The translations under genes and the position numbers were made by a program. Below, in pieces: positions 1 through 6,808 of a stretch of DNA of 9,015 bases. Each line of letters starts with the position of its first letter. The first letter of the stretch is position 1. The notes beneath the pieces are model-generated. The model did not search any database, was not told the DNA's origin, and worked only from the letters and a program-made list of their open reading frames with translations. Source of the stretch: Promethearchaeum sp. (GTDB lineage Archaea > Asgardarchaeota > Lokiarchaeia > Sigyniarchaeales > Promethearchaeaceae); the NCBI GenBank assembly GCA_030611625.1, contig JAUWPK010000131.1:1-9015 (forward strand), in the 5' to 3' direction.

Positions 1-483
1 AATACTTAACCGATCGATTTGATTTGCATCAAAATCGATTTTTCTTTTATAAAACATCAAAAACCCATTTTCGATTTCTTCGATATTGAATACCACACCA
101 ATAGTTTCTGCAGCTTTTGAGGTAAATTGATAATTTTTAACCATGGGTCCCTTCCAATTAGTAATATATTTTAAAACCAAATAATTTTTTTCGATTTCAT
201 CTGTTTTTGAGTCTTTAGGAAACAGTTCGTTGAATGGAAAATTTCCCAAATTAATTTCATCAATTACCATATTGAAAAGATCGAGGTCCCGCGTATAACC
301 ATCTAAAAACGCCTTTTCTGATGAGTAATCTAAACGTAGTATAGGTGATTCATCCGCTCCCTTCCATGATCCCTTTACATCATGCGTACGTTCAAATCTT
401 TCTTTAATTTTTTGAATAAGTTCTTTTATAGTTTTTTTTATTTCTGTGGTTGATATAATTTTGATTTCAATAAAGGGTTGCAT
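1..483 (-). CDS. Hypothetical protein, 3' end missing (runs off left edge)
   Basis: An uninterrupted reading frame of 161 codons runs from an ATG at 483 to base 1 with no stop, so the C-terminus lies outside the window. The product starts MQPFIEIKIISTTEIKKTI and is soluble and mixed in charge, with no signal peptide, membrane segment or cysteine cluster. Tryptophan-glycine motifs (GSWKGADES near residue 40, NWKGP near 110) stand out. I do not recognise the family. An in-frame ATG at 498 would add five residues (MRRSS). I prefer 483 because a TATA-like stretch at about 511-522 would place the transcript start near 490, between the two ATGs. It is divergent from the phosphatase gene at 571. The even codon use and long open frame make it a real gene; the function is unknown. 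Confidence 0.75.
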   Translation of the reverse strand, partial: MQPFIEIKIISTTEIKKTIKELIQKIKERFERTHDVKGSWKGADESPILRLDYSSEKAFLDGYTRDLDLFNMVIDEINLGNFPFNELFPKDSKTDEIEKNYLVLKYITNWKGPMVKNYQFTSKAAETIGVVFNIEEIENGFLMFYKRKIDFDANQIDRLSI

Positions 484-498
484 AGATGATCTTCTCAT

Positions 499-570
499 GA
501 AAATTTGAAAAAATATAATTTTGAAAAATTGCCATTGAATTTTTAATTTTTGCAATTATTATCAAATTAT
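499..570. promoter_or_regulatory. Divergent intergenic promoter region
   Basis: This 72-base, very AT-rich spacer separates two divergent genes. On the minus strand a TATA-like tract (TTATATTTT, about 511-522) lies some 33 bases before the ATG at 483. On the plus strand TTTTAATT at 541-548 is centred about 26 bases before the ATG at 571, the spacing expected for a leaderless archaeal transcript. Neither start has a clear Shine-Dalgarno motif. The boxes are weak because the background is so AT-rich. Confidence 0.4.
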
Positions 571-1365
571 ATGATGGATTTTTCCGAGATTTCTACCAAA
601 ATTGCGAATAAAATTAAAATAATTTTCTGTGACATCGATGATACAATATCTTCCAATGGAAAAATCCTGCCAGAAACCTATTCTTCTCTATGGGATTTAT
701 ACAAAAAAAATATTAAAATAGTGCCCATTACAGGTCGTTGTGCGGGGTGGGTTGATCATATCGCGAGATTTTGGCCAGTTTTTGGTGTTATTGGAGAGAA
801 TGGCGCATTATACATGTATATGGATAATAAGAACCAATTGAGAAGAAGATATTATCTTGAAAACTTTCAGGTTCAAGAATCAAAAAGGAAATTAGAATTG
901 ATAAAAAGTGAAGTTCTAACCAGATTCCCAACATGTAAAGTAGCATCAGATCAACCTTATCGAGAATTTGATTTAGCAATAGATTTTTGTGAAGACGTAC
1001 CACCACTCCCTATGGAAGATGTTCAAGAAATTGTCAAAATTTATGAAAAATACGGAGCTACAGCAAAAATAAGCTCAATACACGTTAATGGATGGTTTGG
1101 TGATTTTAATAAGGTCAAGATGACCAAAATTTTTGTTAAAGAGGTTTTAGATTTATCCCTTAAGGATGAATTGGATACAGTTCTCTTTATTGGAGATTCC
1201 CCTAACGATCAGTCTATGTTTGAATTTTTCCCGATTTCGGTAGGAGTTGCAAATATAAGTAAATTCACAGAAATTATCACCCACCCACCACGATATATAA
1301 CTAATATGGATTCAGGATTAGGTTTTGCTGAAATGGTTAGTATATTGTTAAGTAAAAGAACGTAA
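571..1365 (+). CDS. HAD-IIB family hydrolase (phosphatase-like)
   Basis: 264 residues with the four haloacid-dehalogenase motifs in order: DIDDT at 21-25 (nucleophile Asp21, acid/base Asp23), ITGR at 53-56 (Thr54), Lys181 in DFNKVKM, and GDSPND at 208-213 binding Mg2+. The insert between motifs II and III is the alpha/beta cap of class IIB, the group that includes Cof-type, sucrose-phosphate and trehalose-phosphate phosphatases. It should be a soluble Mg2+-dependent sugar-phosphate or similar phosphatase; the substrate cannot be read. Long stretches (GWVDHIARFWPV, GENGALY, AIDFCEDVPPLP, SSIHVNGWFGD) closely resemble, from memory, a HAD family common in proteobacteria. I start at ATG 571 because the family motif I lies close to the N-terminus; ATG 574 or an upstream TTG at 550 are alternatives. 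It converges on the flavodoxin-like gene with 22 bases between. Confidence 0.88.
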   Translation: MMDFSEISTKIANKIKIIFCDIDDTISSNGKILPETYSSLWDLYKKNIKIVPITGRCAGWVDHIARFWPVFGVIGENGALYMYMDNKNQLRRRYYLENFQVQESKRKLELIKSEVLTRFPTCKVASDQPYREFDLAIDFCEDVPPLPMEDVQEIVKIYEKYGATAKISSIHVNGWFGDFNKVKMTKIFVKEVLDLSLKDELDTVLFIGDSPNDQSMFEFFPISVGVANISKFTEIITHPPRYITNMDSGLGFAEMVSILLSKRT

Positions 1366-1377
1366 ATGGATAAGAAC

Positions 1378-1384
1378 AAAAAAA
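1378..1384 (-). terminator. T-tract terminator after flavodoxin-like gene
   Basis: On the minus strand a run of seven T begins four bases after the stop of the flavodoxin-like gene. Archaeal intrinsic termination relies mainly on T-rich tracts, so this could end the four-gene minus-strand block. There is no hairpin, and such runs are frequent in this AT-rich sequence. Confidence 0.35.
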
Positions 1385-1387
1385 GAT

Positions 1388-1849
1388 TTAATCATCAGCA
1401 TCTTCTGCGAATTTTAGCATTTTCATTAAGCTTTTTTGGATCTGTGATTCAATTTTTGAAGTTATTTTATCTTCTTTAACACTTATTATGGGTTTAATTA
1501 GAGTAAATTTTAAATGTTCTAATAGAGTTTGAAGTGATCTTACGGCTTCTCCCCCTCCGCCATGAGTAATGAATCCAATTGCAGGCATATTTTTAAAATC
1601 TTTTTTATATTCTAGGATTTCATCAAAAAAAATCTTAATTTGACCAGCTACATAATTAAAATAGTCAGGACTTCCTACTATAATTCCAATGGATGATCGT
1701 AGTGATTCAATATCCATTTCTTGTATTTTCATCATCTCAATGTCATACTTATTTGGTATAAATTCACGAAAAATATCCCAAAATCGTTTAGCCAATTGAT
1801 AAGTATTTCCTTCTTTTGAATAATAAAGAATTATAAATTTTTTTTTCAT
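1388..1849 (-). CDS. Flavodoxin-like FMN-binding protein
   Basis: 153 residues from the ATG at 1849, the length of a short-chain flavodoxin. The N-terminal strand and phosphate loop read IILYYSKEGNTYQLA (residues 6-20), matching the flavodoxin pattern for the FMN phosphate (Y-S-x-x-G-N-T). A GSPDYFNYVAGQIKIFFDE segment mid-protein and AIGFITHGGGGEAVRSL later correspond to the loops around the isoalloxazine ring in the flavodoxin / NAD(P)H-dependent FMN reductase group. It is cytosolic and probably carries electrons or reduces FMN. A TTG at 1858 would add three residues (MSY), but ATG is more likely. It is the last gene of the minus-strand block, 50 bases after aroC, with no clear Shine-Dalgarno; it may have its own promoter in that gap. 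Chorismate synthase needs reduced FMN, so a redox link to its neighbour is possible but unproven. Confidence 0.82.
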   Translation of the reverse strand: MKKKFIILYYSKEGNTYQLAKRFWDIFREFIPNKYDIEMMKIQEMDIESLRSSIGIIVGSPDYFNYVAGQIKIFFDEILEYKKDFKNMPAIGFITHGGGGEAVRSLQTLLEHLKFTLIKPIISVKEDKITSKIESQIQKSLMKMLKFAEDADD

Positions 1850-1899
1850 ATAACTCAAATTTTGTAATTTTACCTTAAAAAATTTTATTTATGATTATA

Positions 1900-2982
1900 T
1901 TAAGTTTTTGAAATTAACAAATGATCAACTAAAACTATTGCTGTTATTGCTTCAAGTGCAATCAAAACTCGTGGAACAATACATGGATCATGTCGACCTT
2001 TTATCTTTAATTCTGTCATTTTTTTTGTCCTGAAGTTTAGAGTTTTTTGAATTTTACCTATTGATGCTGTTGGTTTGATTGGTACTCTAAAAATTATTGG
2101 AGTACCTATTGATATTCCACCAATTATCCCACCACAATGATTTGTTTTTGTCGTTATTTTATCGTTTTTTAAAATATAAGGATCATTATGTTCGGATCCT
2201 ACCATGGTTGCAGCTTTAAAACCCGTACCAAACTCTATTCCTCTTGTTGATGGAATTGAAAGAATTGCAGAGGCAAGATCACTTTCAATGGAATGGAACC
2301 ATGGATCACCAACCCCAGGAGGATAATTTTCAATCTGAATAGTTACTACTCCTCCAATTGAATCTTCTTGTTTGATAATATTTTCAATTAGATCGATCAT
2401 ATCCTTTGTAAGTTCTAAATCTATTCCTCGAACAGCGTTTGTTTCCACTCTTTCTTGAATTTGTTTTATTGAATAAAGGTTTTCATCTTTTATGGAGCCA
2501 ATCTGAGAAGTATACCCAGCAATGTTAACACCTTGTTGTTTCAAAATTATTTTTGCAATTGCACCTGCTGCAACTATTGGAGCTGTCAATCTACCAGAAA
2601 ATCTTCCTGCACCATTTAAATTAATTTCAGTCCCATATCTTAGTCGAGCAGGATAATCCACGTGAGAAGGGCGGTATATATCTTCGAATTGTGAATAATA
2701 TTCAGAGCGAACGTCTATATTGGGAATTAAGATTCGAATATTTTCTCCTGTAGTAATGCCATTTTTTACTCCATCAGTAAAATGAAATTTATCTGGTTCA
2801 TTCCTCTGAGAAGTTAAGTTATTCTGGGCAGGACGTCTCCTATTTAATTCGTTTTGAATAAAAATTAAATCAAGTTTTATATTTTTTGGAACACCCTTTA
2901 TTATAACCCCAATTTCTTCACTATGGGATTCCCCAAACAATTCAATTTGGAAGAAACGACCAAAAATATCCCGATTTTTCAT
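1900..2982 (-). CDS. aroC: Chorismate synthase
   Basis: 360 residues, full length for the family. The enzyme converts 5-enolpyruvylshikimate 3-phosphate to chorismate, the last step of the shikimate pathway, using reduced FMN; it acts in the cytosol as a tetramer. Landmarks: FGESHSEEIGV at 16-26 (catalytic His20), NRRRPAQ at 47-53, SQRNEPD at 58-64, RPSHVDYPARLRYG at 104-117 (second His107), GRFSGRLTAPIVAAGAIAK at 126-144, the FMN loop NHCGGIIGGISIGTP at 281-295, KPTASI at 303-308, and the C-terminal signature GRHDPCIVPR at 329-338. Two signatures differ from the usual form: GESHS instead of GESHG, and GRFSGRLTA where GRSSARETA is typical. No other shikimate gene is in the window. The start ATG has a good AGGAG motif eight bases upstream, overlapping the phnN stop codon, so translation is probably coupled. 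Confidence 0.96.
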   Translation of the reverse strand: MKNRDIFGRFFQIELFGESHSEEIGVIIKGVPKNIKLDLIFIQNELNRRRPAQNNLTSQRNEPDKFHFTDGVKNGITTGENIRILIPNIDVRSEYYSQFEDIYRPSHVDYPARLRYGTEINLNGAGRFSGRLTAPIVAAGAIAKIILKQQGVNIAGYTSQIGSIKDENLYSIKQIQERVETNAVRGIDLELTKDMIDLIENIIKQEDSIGGVVTIQIENYPPGVGDPWFHSIESDLASAILSIPSTRGIEFGTGFKAATMVGSEHNDPYILKNDKITTKTNHCGGIIGGISIGTPIIFRVPIKPTASIGKIQKTLNFRTKKMTELKIKGRHDPCIVPRVLIALEAITAIVLVDHLLISKT

Positions 2983-2990
2983 TATTATTT

Positions 2991-2995
2991 CTCCT
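2991..2995 (-). promoter_or_regulatory. Shine-Dalgarno site of aroC
   Basis: AGGAG on the minus strand, eight bases before the aroC ATG. Its first two bases are the last two of the phnN TAG stop codon, so a ribosome finishing phnN sits on the aroC initiation site. This fixes the aroC start and points to a shared transcript. Confidence 0.75.
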
Positions 2996-3563
2996 ACTCT
3001 GATTTTTGAGCAAATGAAAGAAGATATTCTCTAAAAATTTTTACAGCGATTTGTAAATCTCCGCTATTATCAATTATTATGTCGGCATCAGGAAAATTTT
3101 GATTTTTTTTGGCACGTTTAACCCTTTCTTTAAACATTTCATCATTTTCTGCTTCTCTTCCTCGTGATTTAATGCGATCTAAAGTAATTTCAAAGGGAAC
3201 TTTTACAAATATTACTTTTAAATTTGGAAATTTTTGGCGAGCCTGTGGAATTATTGTTCGACTTACGTTTACAACTACCATAATTCCATCAGAAAGCCAA
3301 TTCTCCACTGTTTTTGGAACTCCATAATCAAGATCATAAATATGCCATGTTAATGAAAATTCATTATTGGTTTTCATTTTTGTAAATTCTTCGGGAGATA
3401 CTGAGAGAAATGGTTCTGTTTTATGAGAAGGGCGAGTGATATATCTCTGTGGGACTTTGATTGGAGCCATATTTTGCGGCCAACTGGATAAAACTTCATT
3501 TAGAATGGAGTCCTTTCCGCTTCCAGAATTTCCAATAAGTAAAAAAAGTAACCCTTTTTTCAT
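2994..3563 (-). CDS. phnN: Ribose 1,5-bisphosphate phosphokinase-like (PhnN family)
   Basis: 189 residues, the usual length of PhnN (about 185). It belongs to the guanylate-kinase fold: Walker A GNSGSGKDS at 11-19, where the Lys-Asp-Ser ending is typical of PhnN rather than guanylate kinase. Further PhnN-like segments are RYITRP at 40-45, EFSLTWHIYDLDYGVP at 68-83, VVVNVSR at 96-102 and the lid RIKSRGRE at 130-137. PhnN phosphorylates ribose 1,5-bisphosphate to PRPP with ATP, in the cytosol. In bacteria it usually sits with C-P lyase genes; none is here, so phosphonate breakdown is not indicated. In archaea ribose 1,5-bisphosphate arises from AMP salvage, which suggests a link to nucleotide or PRPP supply. 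The ATG at 3563 lies 6 bases after the stop of the membrane-protein gene, and a weak GTGA motif overlaps that stop. A guanylate-kinase-like enzyme of other specificity is the main alternative. Confidence 0.82.
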   Translation of the reverse strand: MKKGLLFLLIGNSGSGKDSILNEVLSSWPQNMAPIKVPQRYITRPSHKTEPFLSVSPEEFTKMKTNNEFSLTWHIYDLDYGVPKTVENWLSDGIMVVVNVSRTIIPQARQKFPNLKVIFVKVPFEITLDRIKSRGREAENDEMFKERVKRAKKNQNFPDADIIIDNSGDLQIAVKIFREYLLSFAQKSE

Positions 3564-3569
3564 TCAATT

Positions 3570-5945
3570 TCACTTTTTTTCTGACTTTTTTTTTTCCGAT
3601 TTAATAATTAATTTAATGGAATCTTGCATTTTCTTTGATTTCCGCCATAAATCTCGAAGAGTTTGTTGTTTTGTATAATGTTTTGCGAAATATTGCATCG
3701 TCTTAGCAAACCACTTGGACCGAAATGAACGTTTAAATTCTTCTTGATCATCCTTATATTCTTCAGGAGGTAAATTCTGCAATTTATAACGTTTAAATGA
3801 AATTCCTTTATTAAATACCTTCCACATATATTTCTTTAGACTACCAAGGGATTCCGGTCGAAATTTATTTAGTTTTTCATATATTTCGAATTCTGAGATT
3901 GGAAAGAACTCAATCCACCTATTATCTTTACCATTTTTTTGTTTTCCTTTTGTGATTAGATGCAAATTCCAGTCATCCTTTACCAAATCAGATATTAACG
4001 AGGGAATCCTTTTTTTAGGTATTTTCGTAGCATTTTCAATAGTATCAGTTATTTCGGAGATTTTAAGCCTGAATTCATCAGGATGATCTGTAATTTCTGC
4101 GATTCTTTTCAAATATTCAGTTTTTACCAAATTAAATACTAAATCATGCTCATCTTGAGTAATTGCTTTATGAAGAATTTGTTCTTTTTCCTCTTGACTT
4201 CTTAAGAATGAAGCTTCATCTTTGATTTTTTTCCCGTATTGAACTGAAAGTGATTGAATGAAATAAGATGCTTGATTTTTTGAAGATGTATAGGACCCCT
4301 TTCCGAAATTTATATTTTTTCTTTGTTTTTTTCTAATTAAAGTTGAAAATCGATCTTGCATATATTTTTTAGCCTTCAGTTCATCTTGACGTGAATATTG
4401 ATCCGTTATAGGAAGAAAATGGATGAAAGATTGCTTTGAACCATCCTTTACCTTTTCTTTTGTTAATTGGAGATCCATATATTTTTTGTCAAGTTGTTTT
4501 ATAAGATTTAAAATTGAAGGAGAATCAAGATTTGTGATTTTTTCTAGGGATGTAGTAATTTCATCCGAAATTCGATATTTATCACCGCGCCTGATGAATT
4601 CACGTTTTAGAAATTTTAAAATCGTATCCATTTTTTCATCTTCTGTTTTAACAAGTTGTTGATCTATATGAAGGAACATTGACATCTCTTGTGGTTTACG
4701 CCAATAAGCGATTATTGTAAGTCCCAAAAATAGAATGATTAAAATTGGCAAGACTAAACGATCATAAGTAATGAATCCCGCAAACCACCCTTGTGCTAAT
4801 GTTCCTTCAGTAAAAATCATACCAATACGCGCTGTGGTTTGAGCAAAGATAGTACTAATTAGAAACATAACTAAACCATCTTTAGAAAGAAACATAAAGC
4901 CGGATTGGAAGGTTTTTGATAAATCTCCAACTATCCATATAAGGAAAATTATTGCTATAATAAATTCAAAAAAGAACAACCCACCACCTGATGAAGAACT
5001 TGATGAAGAACTTGATGAAGAACCACTATTTAGCACTATGTTAGTACCTAATAGAAAATTTGGATCTAAGAAAAGATAGAGAGCAACGTTATAAAGAGCG
5101 TAGAGAAACATTACAAAGGCAATCCATGCAAATGTGGAACTATCGAAAGCCCCCGCTTTTCTAGTATCCCCTTTTTTATATGTTAAAGCAGATTGTATTA
5201 AGATAAAGGCAAAAACGAATATTAACCCAACGTAAATCATAGGCATAATATTTTGCATTTCAGTTTTATAAAGAGAAACTGAAAGATCAGGAGCATGAAT
5301 CCCTATATAATCTAATGTCCAAAGTACGATATAATACCGAAAGATTATTGCGATAAATGTTAAAACCCCAAGAATGAGATAAGGTGTAAATCTTGCAAGA
5401 AATGTTCGGAATGGTGAATATTTAGCGGTCCATCGTATTTCCATTTTTACTGCAAACTGTTTACTACCGGAATATAATCGAATCGATTGAAAAATTAACC
5501 ATATTGTCGATCCAATTAACATCAATTGATATCCATAGCCCCATAGATCATCCAAGAAATAGATAATGGCAAAATTTCCAATTACTAATAAGATAACAAT
5601 TAATATTTGTTTAATAGCGGTTTTTTTACCGAAAAACCAAGCTAGTATTTTTTCATTTGAAAATAATAATGCTAGATCGATGAATGTAAAAGTCAGAGCA
5701 ATTCCAAAGGTATAAGGATCAGAAAAGCAAAGAAAAAATAAAACTGAAATTAACCAAGAATCAGTTTCGCTTGAGTTCAAGAGGAAAACAAATATGAAAG
5801 AATATACTGAGAAGAATATGAATAAACCGATCATTTGTTTACCGATATAACTTGGTTTATCTATTCTTTTCTGTTTTCTCGTTCTACCAAGCAATAATTC
5901 GCGAAATAATCTTAATTTTTCTGAAGCTTCAATTTTAAAATCCAT
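3570..5945 (-). CDS. Large multi-pass membrane protein with repeated cytoplasmic C-terminal domain
   Basis: 791 residues; I do not recognise a named family. A basic N-terminus (RTRKQKR, 21-27) precedes about ten hydrophobic segments, near 36-56, 64-96 (perhaps two), 111-130, 139-156, 186-203, 234-254, 270-293, 323-341, 351-369 and 396-414. An 11-serine run (309-319) flanked by glycines lies in the loop before segment 323-341. Residues 420-791 are hydrophilic and presumably cytoplasmic. They contain two diverged copies of one unit, about 438-522 and 599-692: SPSILNLIKQL pairs with IPSLISDLVKD, and FIHFLPIT with WIEFFPIS. The helix-helix-strand pattern could be winged-helix-like. The tail is very lysine-rich (KSEKKKSEKK) and is encoded across a ten-A run. 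This is the first gene of the minus-strand block with phnN and aroC. The start ATG lies about 26 bases after a TATA-like box, and no Shine-Dalgarno is seen. A membrane sensor or scaffold is one guess only. Confidence 0.85.
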   Translation of the reverse strand: MDFKIEASEKLRLFRELLLGRTRKQKRIDKPSYIGKQMIGLFIFFSVYSFIFVFLLNSSETDSWLISVLFFLCFSDPYTFGIALTFTFIDLALLFSNEKILAWFFGKKTAIKQILIVILLVIGNFAIIYFLDDLWGYGYQLMLIGSTIWLIFQSIRLYSGSKQFAVKMEIRWTAKYSPFRTFLARFTPYLILGVLTFIAIIFRYYIVLWTLDYIGIHAPDLSVSLYKTEMQNIMPMIYVGLIFVFAFILIQSALTYKKGDTRKAGAFDSSTFAWIAFVMFLYALYNVALYLFLDPNFLLGTNIVLNSGSSSSSSSSSSSGGGLFFFEFIIAIIFLIWIVGDLSKTFQSGFMFLSKDGLVMFLISTIFAQTTARIGMIFTEGTLAQGWFAGFITYDRLVLPILIILFLGLTIIAYWRKPQEMSMFLHIDQQLVKTEDEKMDTILKFLKREFIRRGDKYRISDEITTSLEKITNLDSPSILNLIKQLDKKYMDLQLTKEKVKDGSKQSFIHFLPITDQYSRQDELKAKKYMQDRFSTLIRKKQRKNINFGKGSYTSSKNQASYFIQSLSVQYGKKIKDEASFLRSQEEKEQILHKAITQDEHDLVFNLVKTEYLKRIAEITDHPDEFRLKISEITDTIENATKIPKKRIPSLISDLVKDDWNLHLITKGKQKNGKDNRWIEFFPISEFEIYEKLNKFRPESLGSLKKYMWKVFNKGISFKRYKLQNLPPEEYKDDQEEFKRSFRSKWFAKTMQYFAKHYTKQQTLRDLWRKSKKMQDSIKLIIKSEKKKSEKK
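4990..5022 (-). repeat. 12-bp tandem repeat encoding 11 serines
   Basis: The unit gatgaagaactt (plus strand) is present 2.75 times without mismatch. Read on the minus strand in the frame of the membrane protein, it gives eleven consecutive serines (residues 309-319) using a repeating TCT-TCA-TCA-AGT codon pattern. Copy-number change by slippage would add or remove four serines without breaking the frame. It lies in a predicted loop between membrane segments. Confidence 0.9.
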
Positions 5946-6009
5946 TAGTTAAAATTTAAAATACATTATTTAAATAAATTTTACATATAAAAAATAAAAT
6001 TGAAAATTT
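5946..6009. promoter_or_regulatory. Divergent promoter region with two TATA-like boxes
   Basis: A 64-base spacer made almost wholly of A and T between divergent genes. For the minus strand, TATTTAAAT at 5967-5975 is centred about 26 bases before the ATG at 5945. For the plus strand, the stretch ACATATAAAA beginning at 5983 lies about 20-26 bases before the ATG at 6010. Both spacings would place the transcript start at or within a few bases of the start codon, that is, leaderless mRNA; neither gene has a Shine-Dalgarno motif. Confidence 0.55.
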
Positions 6010-6750
6010 ATGTGGAACTGTGATAATTGCGGGAAATGTTGTATTGGGTTTACTAATCAAATTAGATTTCAAGAAAATGAACCAATATTTTTATCATTTA
6101 AAACATCTCCTAATTTGCAGCAAAATCCTCTGATCTCTCTTTTTATCAGAATAAAAGATTTCTTCAAAAAAAATATTGATGGAAAAAAGCAATATTTTGT
6201 TCCTACTAAATCTGAAATATCATCTCATTTGAATGAAAATGAGAAGAGCTTATTCAATAATTTAAACAGCGCAGATTTTAATGGCGATGAGTGCATGTTC
6301 CTTTCGTGGAGAATAGTAAATAATAGAAGAACTTCATTCTGTCAAATTCATGGCTTTAGCCCAAGAATGTGCAAGGATTACCCATCAAGTAAAGGCGGCG
6401 TCTGTTTAAACCATCCCGAGAGATATTATAATATAGAATTTTTTAATTATCAAAAAAAGAAAATTGAGTTTGCAATAAAAGTTTTGAAAGAAATTTATAG
6501 CGAACGAGTAAAATATAAAATAGGATTTGATATAATTTGCTTTTTAATGGATTTTGGAAAATTTTCGTATAATAAAGTTCGAGATTTTTTCATTAAAAAT
6601 TTCCATATATCATCTTCTGAATTTATGAGCGCCGTTCAAGAATTTGTAAAACTATCTTTGATTTTTAATATAAATAATGAATTAGAATCTATCTCTATAA
6701 AGGAAATTGAGCTAATTGTAGATGATATGATGGATAAATATAGTTGGTAA
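6010..6750 (+). CDS. YkgJ-like cysteine-cluster (CxxCxxCC) protein with C-terminal extension
   Basis: 246 residues. The N-terminus reads MWNCDNCGKCC, giving Cys4, Cys7, Cys10 and Cys11, followed by DECMFLSW (Cys95), FCQIHGFSPRMCKDYP (Cys111, Cys121) and Cys132. This order, CxxCxxCC then C...C...RxxCxxYP, is that of the YkgJ / UPF0153 family, annotated as a zinc- or iron-chelating domain; some members are thought to bind an iron-sulfur cluster. It should be cytosolic. An insert of about 60 residues (30-90) separates the two halves. Residues 145-246 are a family-unlike, mostly helical extension with a possible winged-helix pattern (FSYNKVRDFFIKNF near 185-198, then SSEFMSAVQEFVKLSLI). The function is unknown; metal-dependent regulation or protein maturation are guesses. 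The start is fixed by the family's cysteine motif and by a TATA-like box about 22 bases upstream with no Shine-Dalgarno. Confidence 0.82.
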   Translation: MWNCDNCGKCCIGFTNQIRFQENEPIFLSFKTSPNLQQNPLISLFIRIKDFFKKNIDGKKQYFVPTKSEISSHLNENEKSLFNNLNSADFNGDECMFLSWRIVNNRRTSFCQIHGFSPRMCKDYPSSKGGVCLNHPERYYNIEFFNYQKKKIEFAIKVLKEIYSERVKYKIGFDIICFLMDFGKFSYNKVRDFFIKNFHISSSEFMSAVQEFVKLSLIFNINNELESISIKEIELIVDDMMDKYSW

Positions 6751-6779
6751 CGATTAATATATGAAATGAAGGATAAAAC

Positions 6780-6787
6780 TTTATAAT
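6780..6787 (+). promoter_or_regulatory. TATA box of the 92-residue gene
   Basis: TTTATAAT, a near-consensus archaeal TATA box, is centred 25-26 bases before the GTG at 6809. The transcript would begin at or beside the start codon. An in-frame TGA at 6797 excludes any start further upstream, so the box and the frame agree on GTG. Confidence 0.6.
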
Positions 6788-6808
6788 AATAATGATTGAT
6801 TTTCTTTT

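Noticed and set aside
788..1006. Minus-strand open frame of 72 codons
   Set aside because: It lies wholly inside the HAD phosphatase gene, whose motifs are clear, and it has no family-like features.
2994..3563. Guanylate kinase as the identity of the 189-residue kinase
   Set aside because: The Walker A ends in GSGKDS, and the TWHIYDLDYGVP and VNVSR segments fit PhnN better than guanylate kinase, though a changed specificity cannot be excluded.
3109..3678. Two plus-strand open frames of 72 and 80 codons
   Set aside because: They are antisense to phnN and the end of the membrane-protein gene, both of which have strong family or composition support.
4990..5022. Short tandem repeat as a possible CRISPR array
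   Set aside because: The copies are directly adjacent with no spacers, the unit is only 12 bases, and it is in frame within a coding region.
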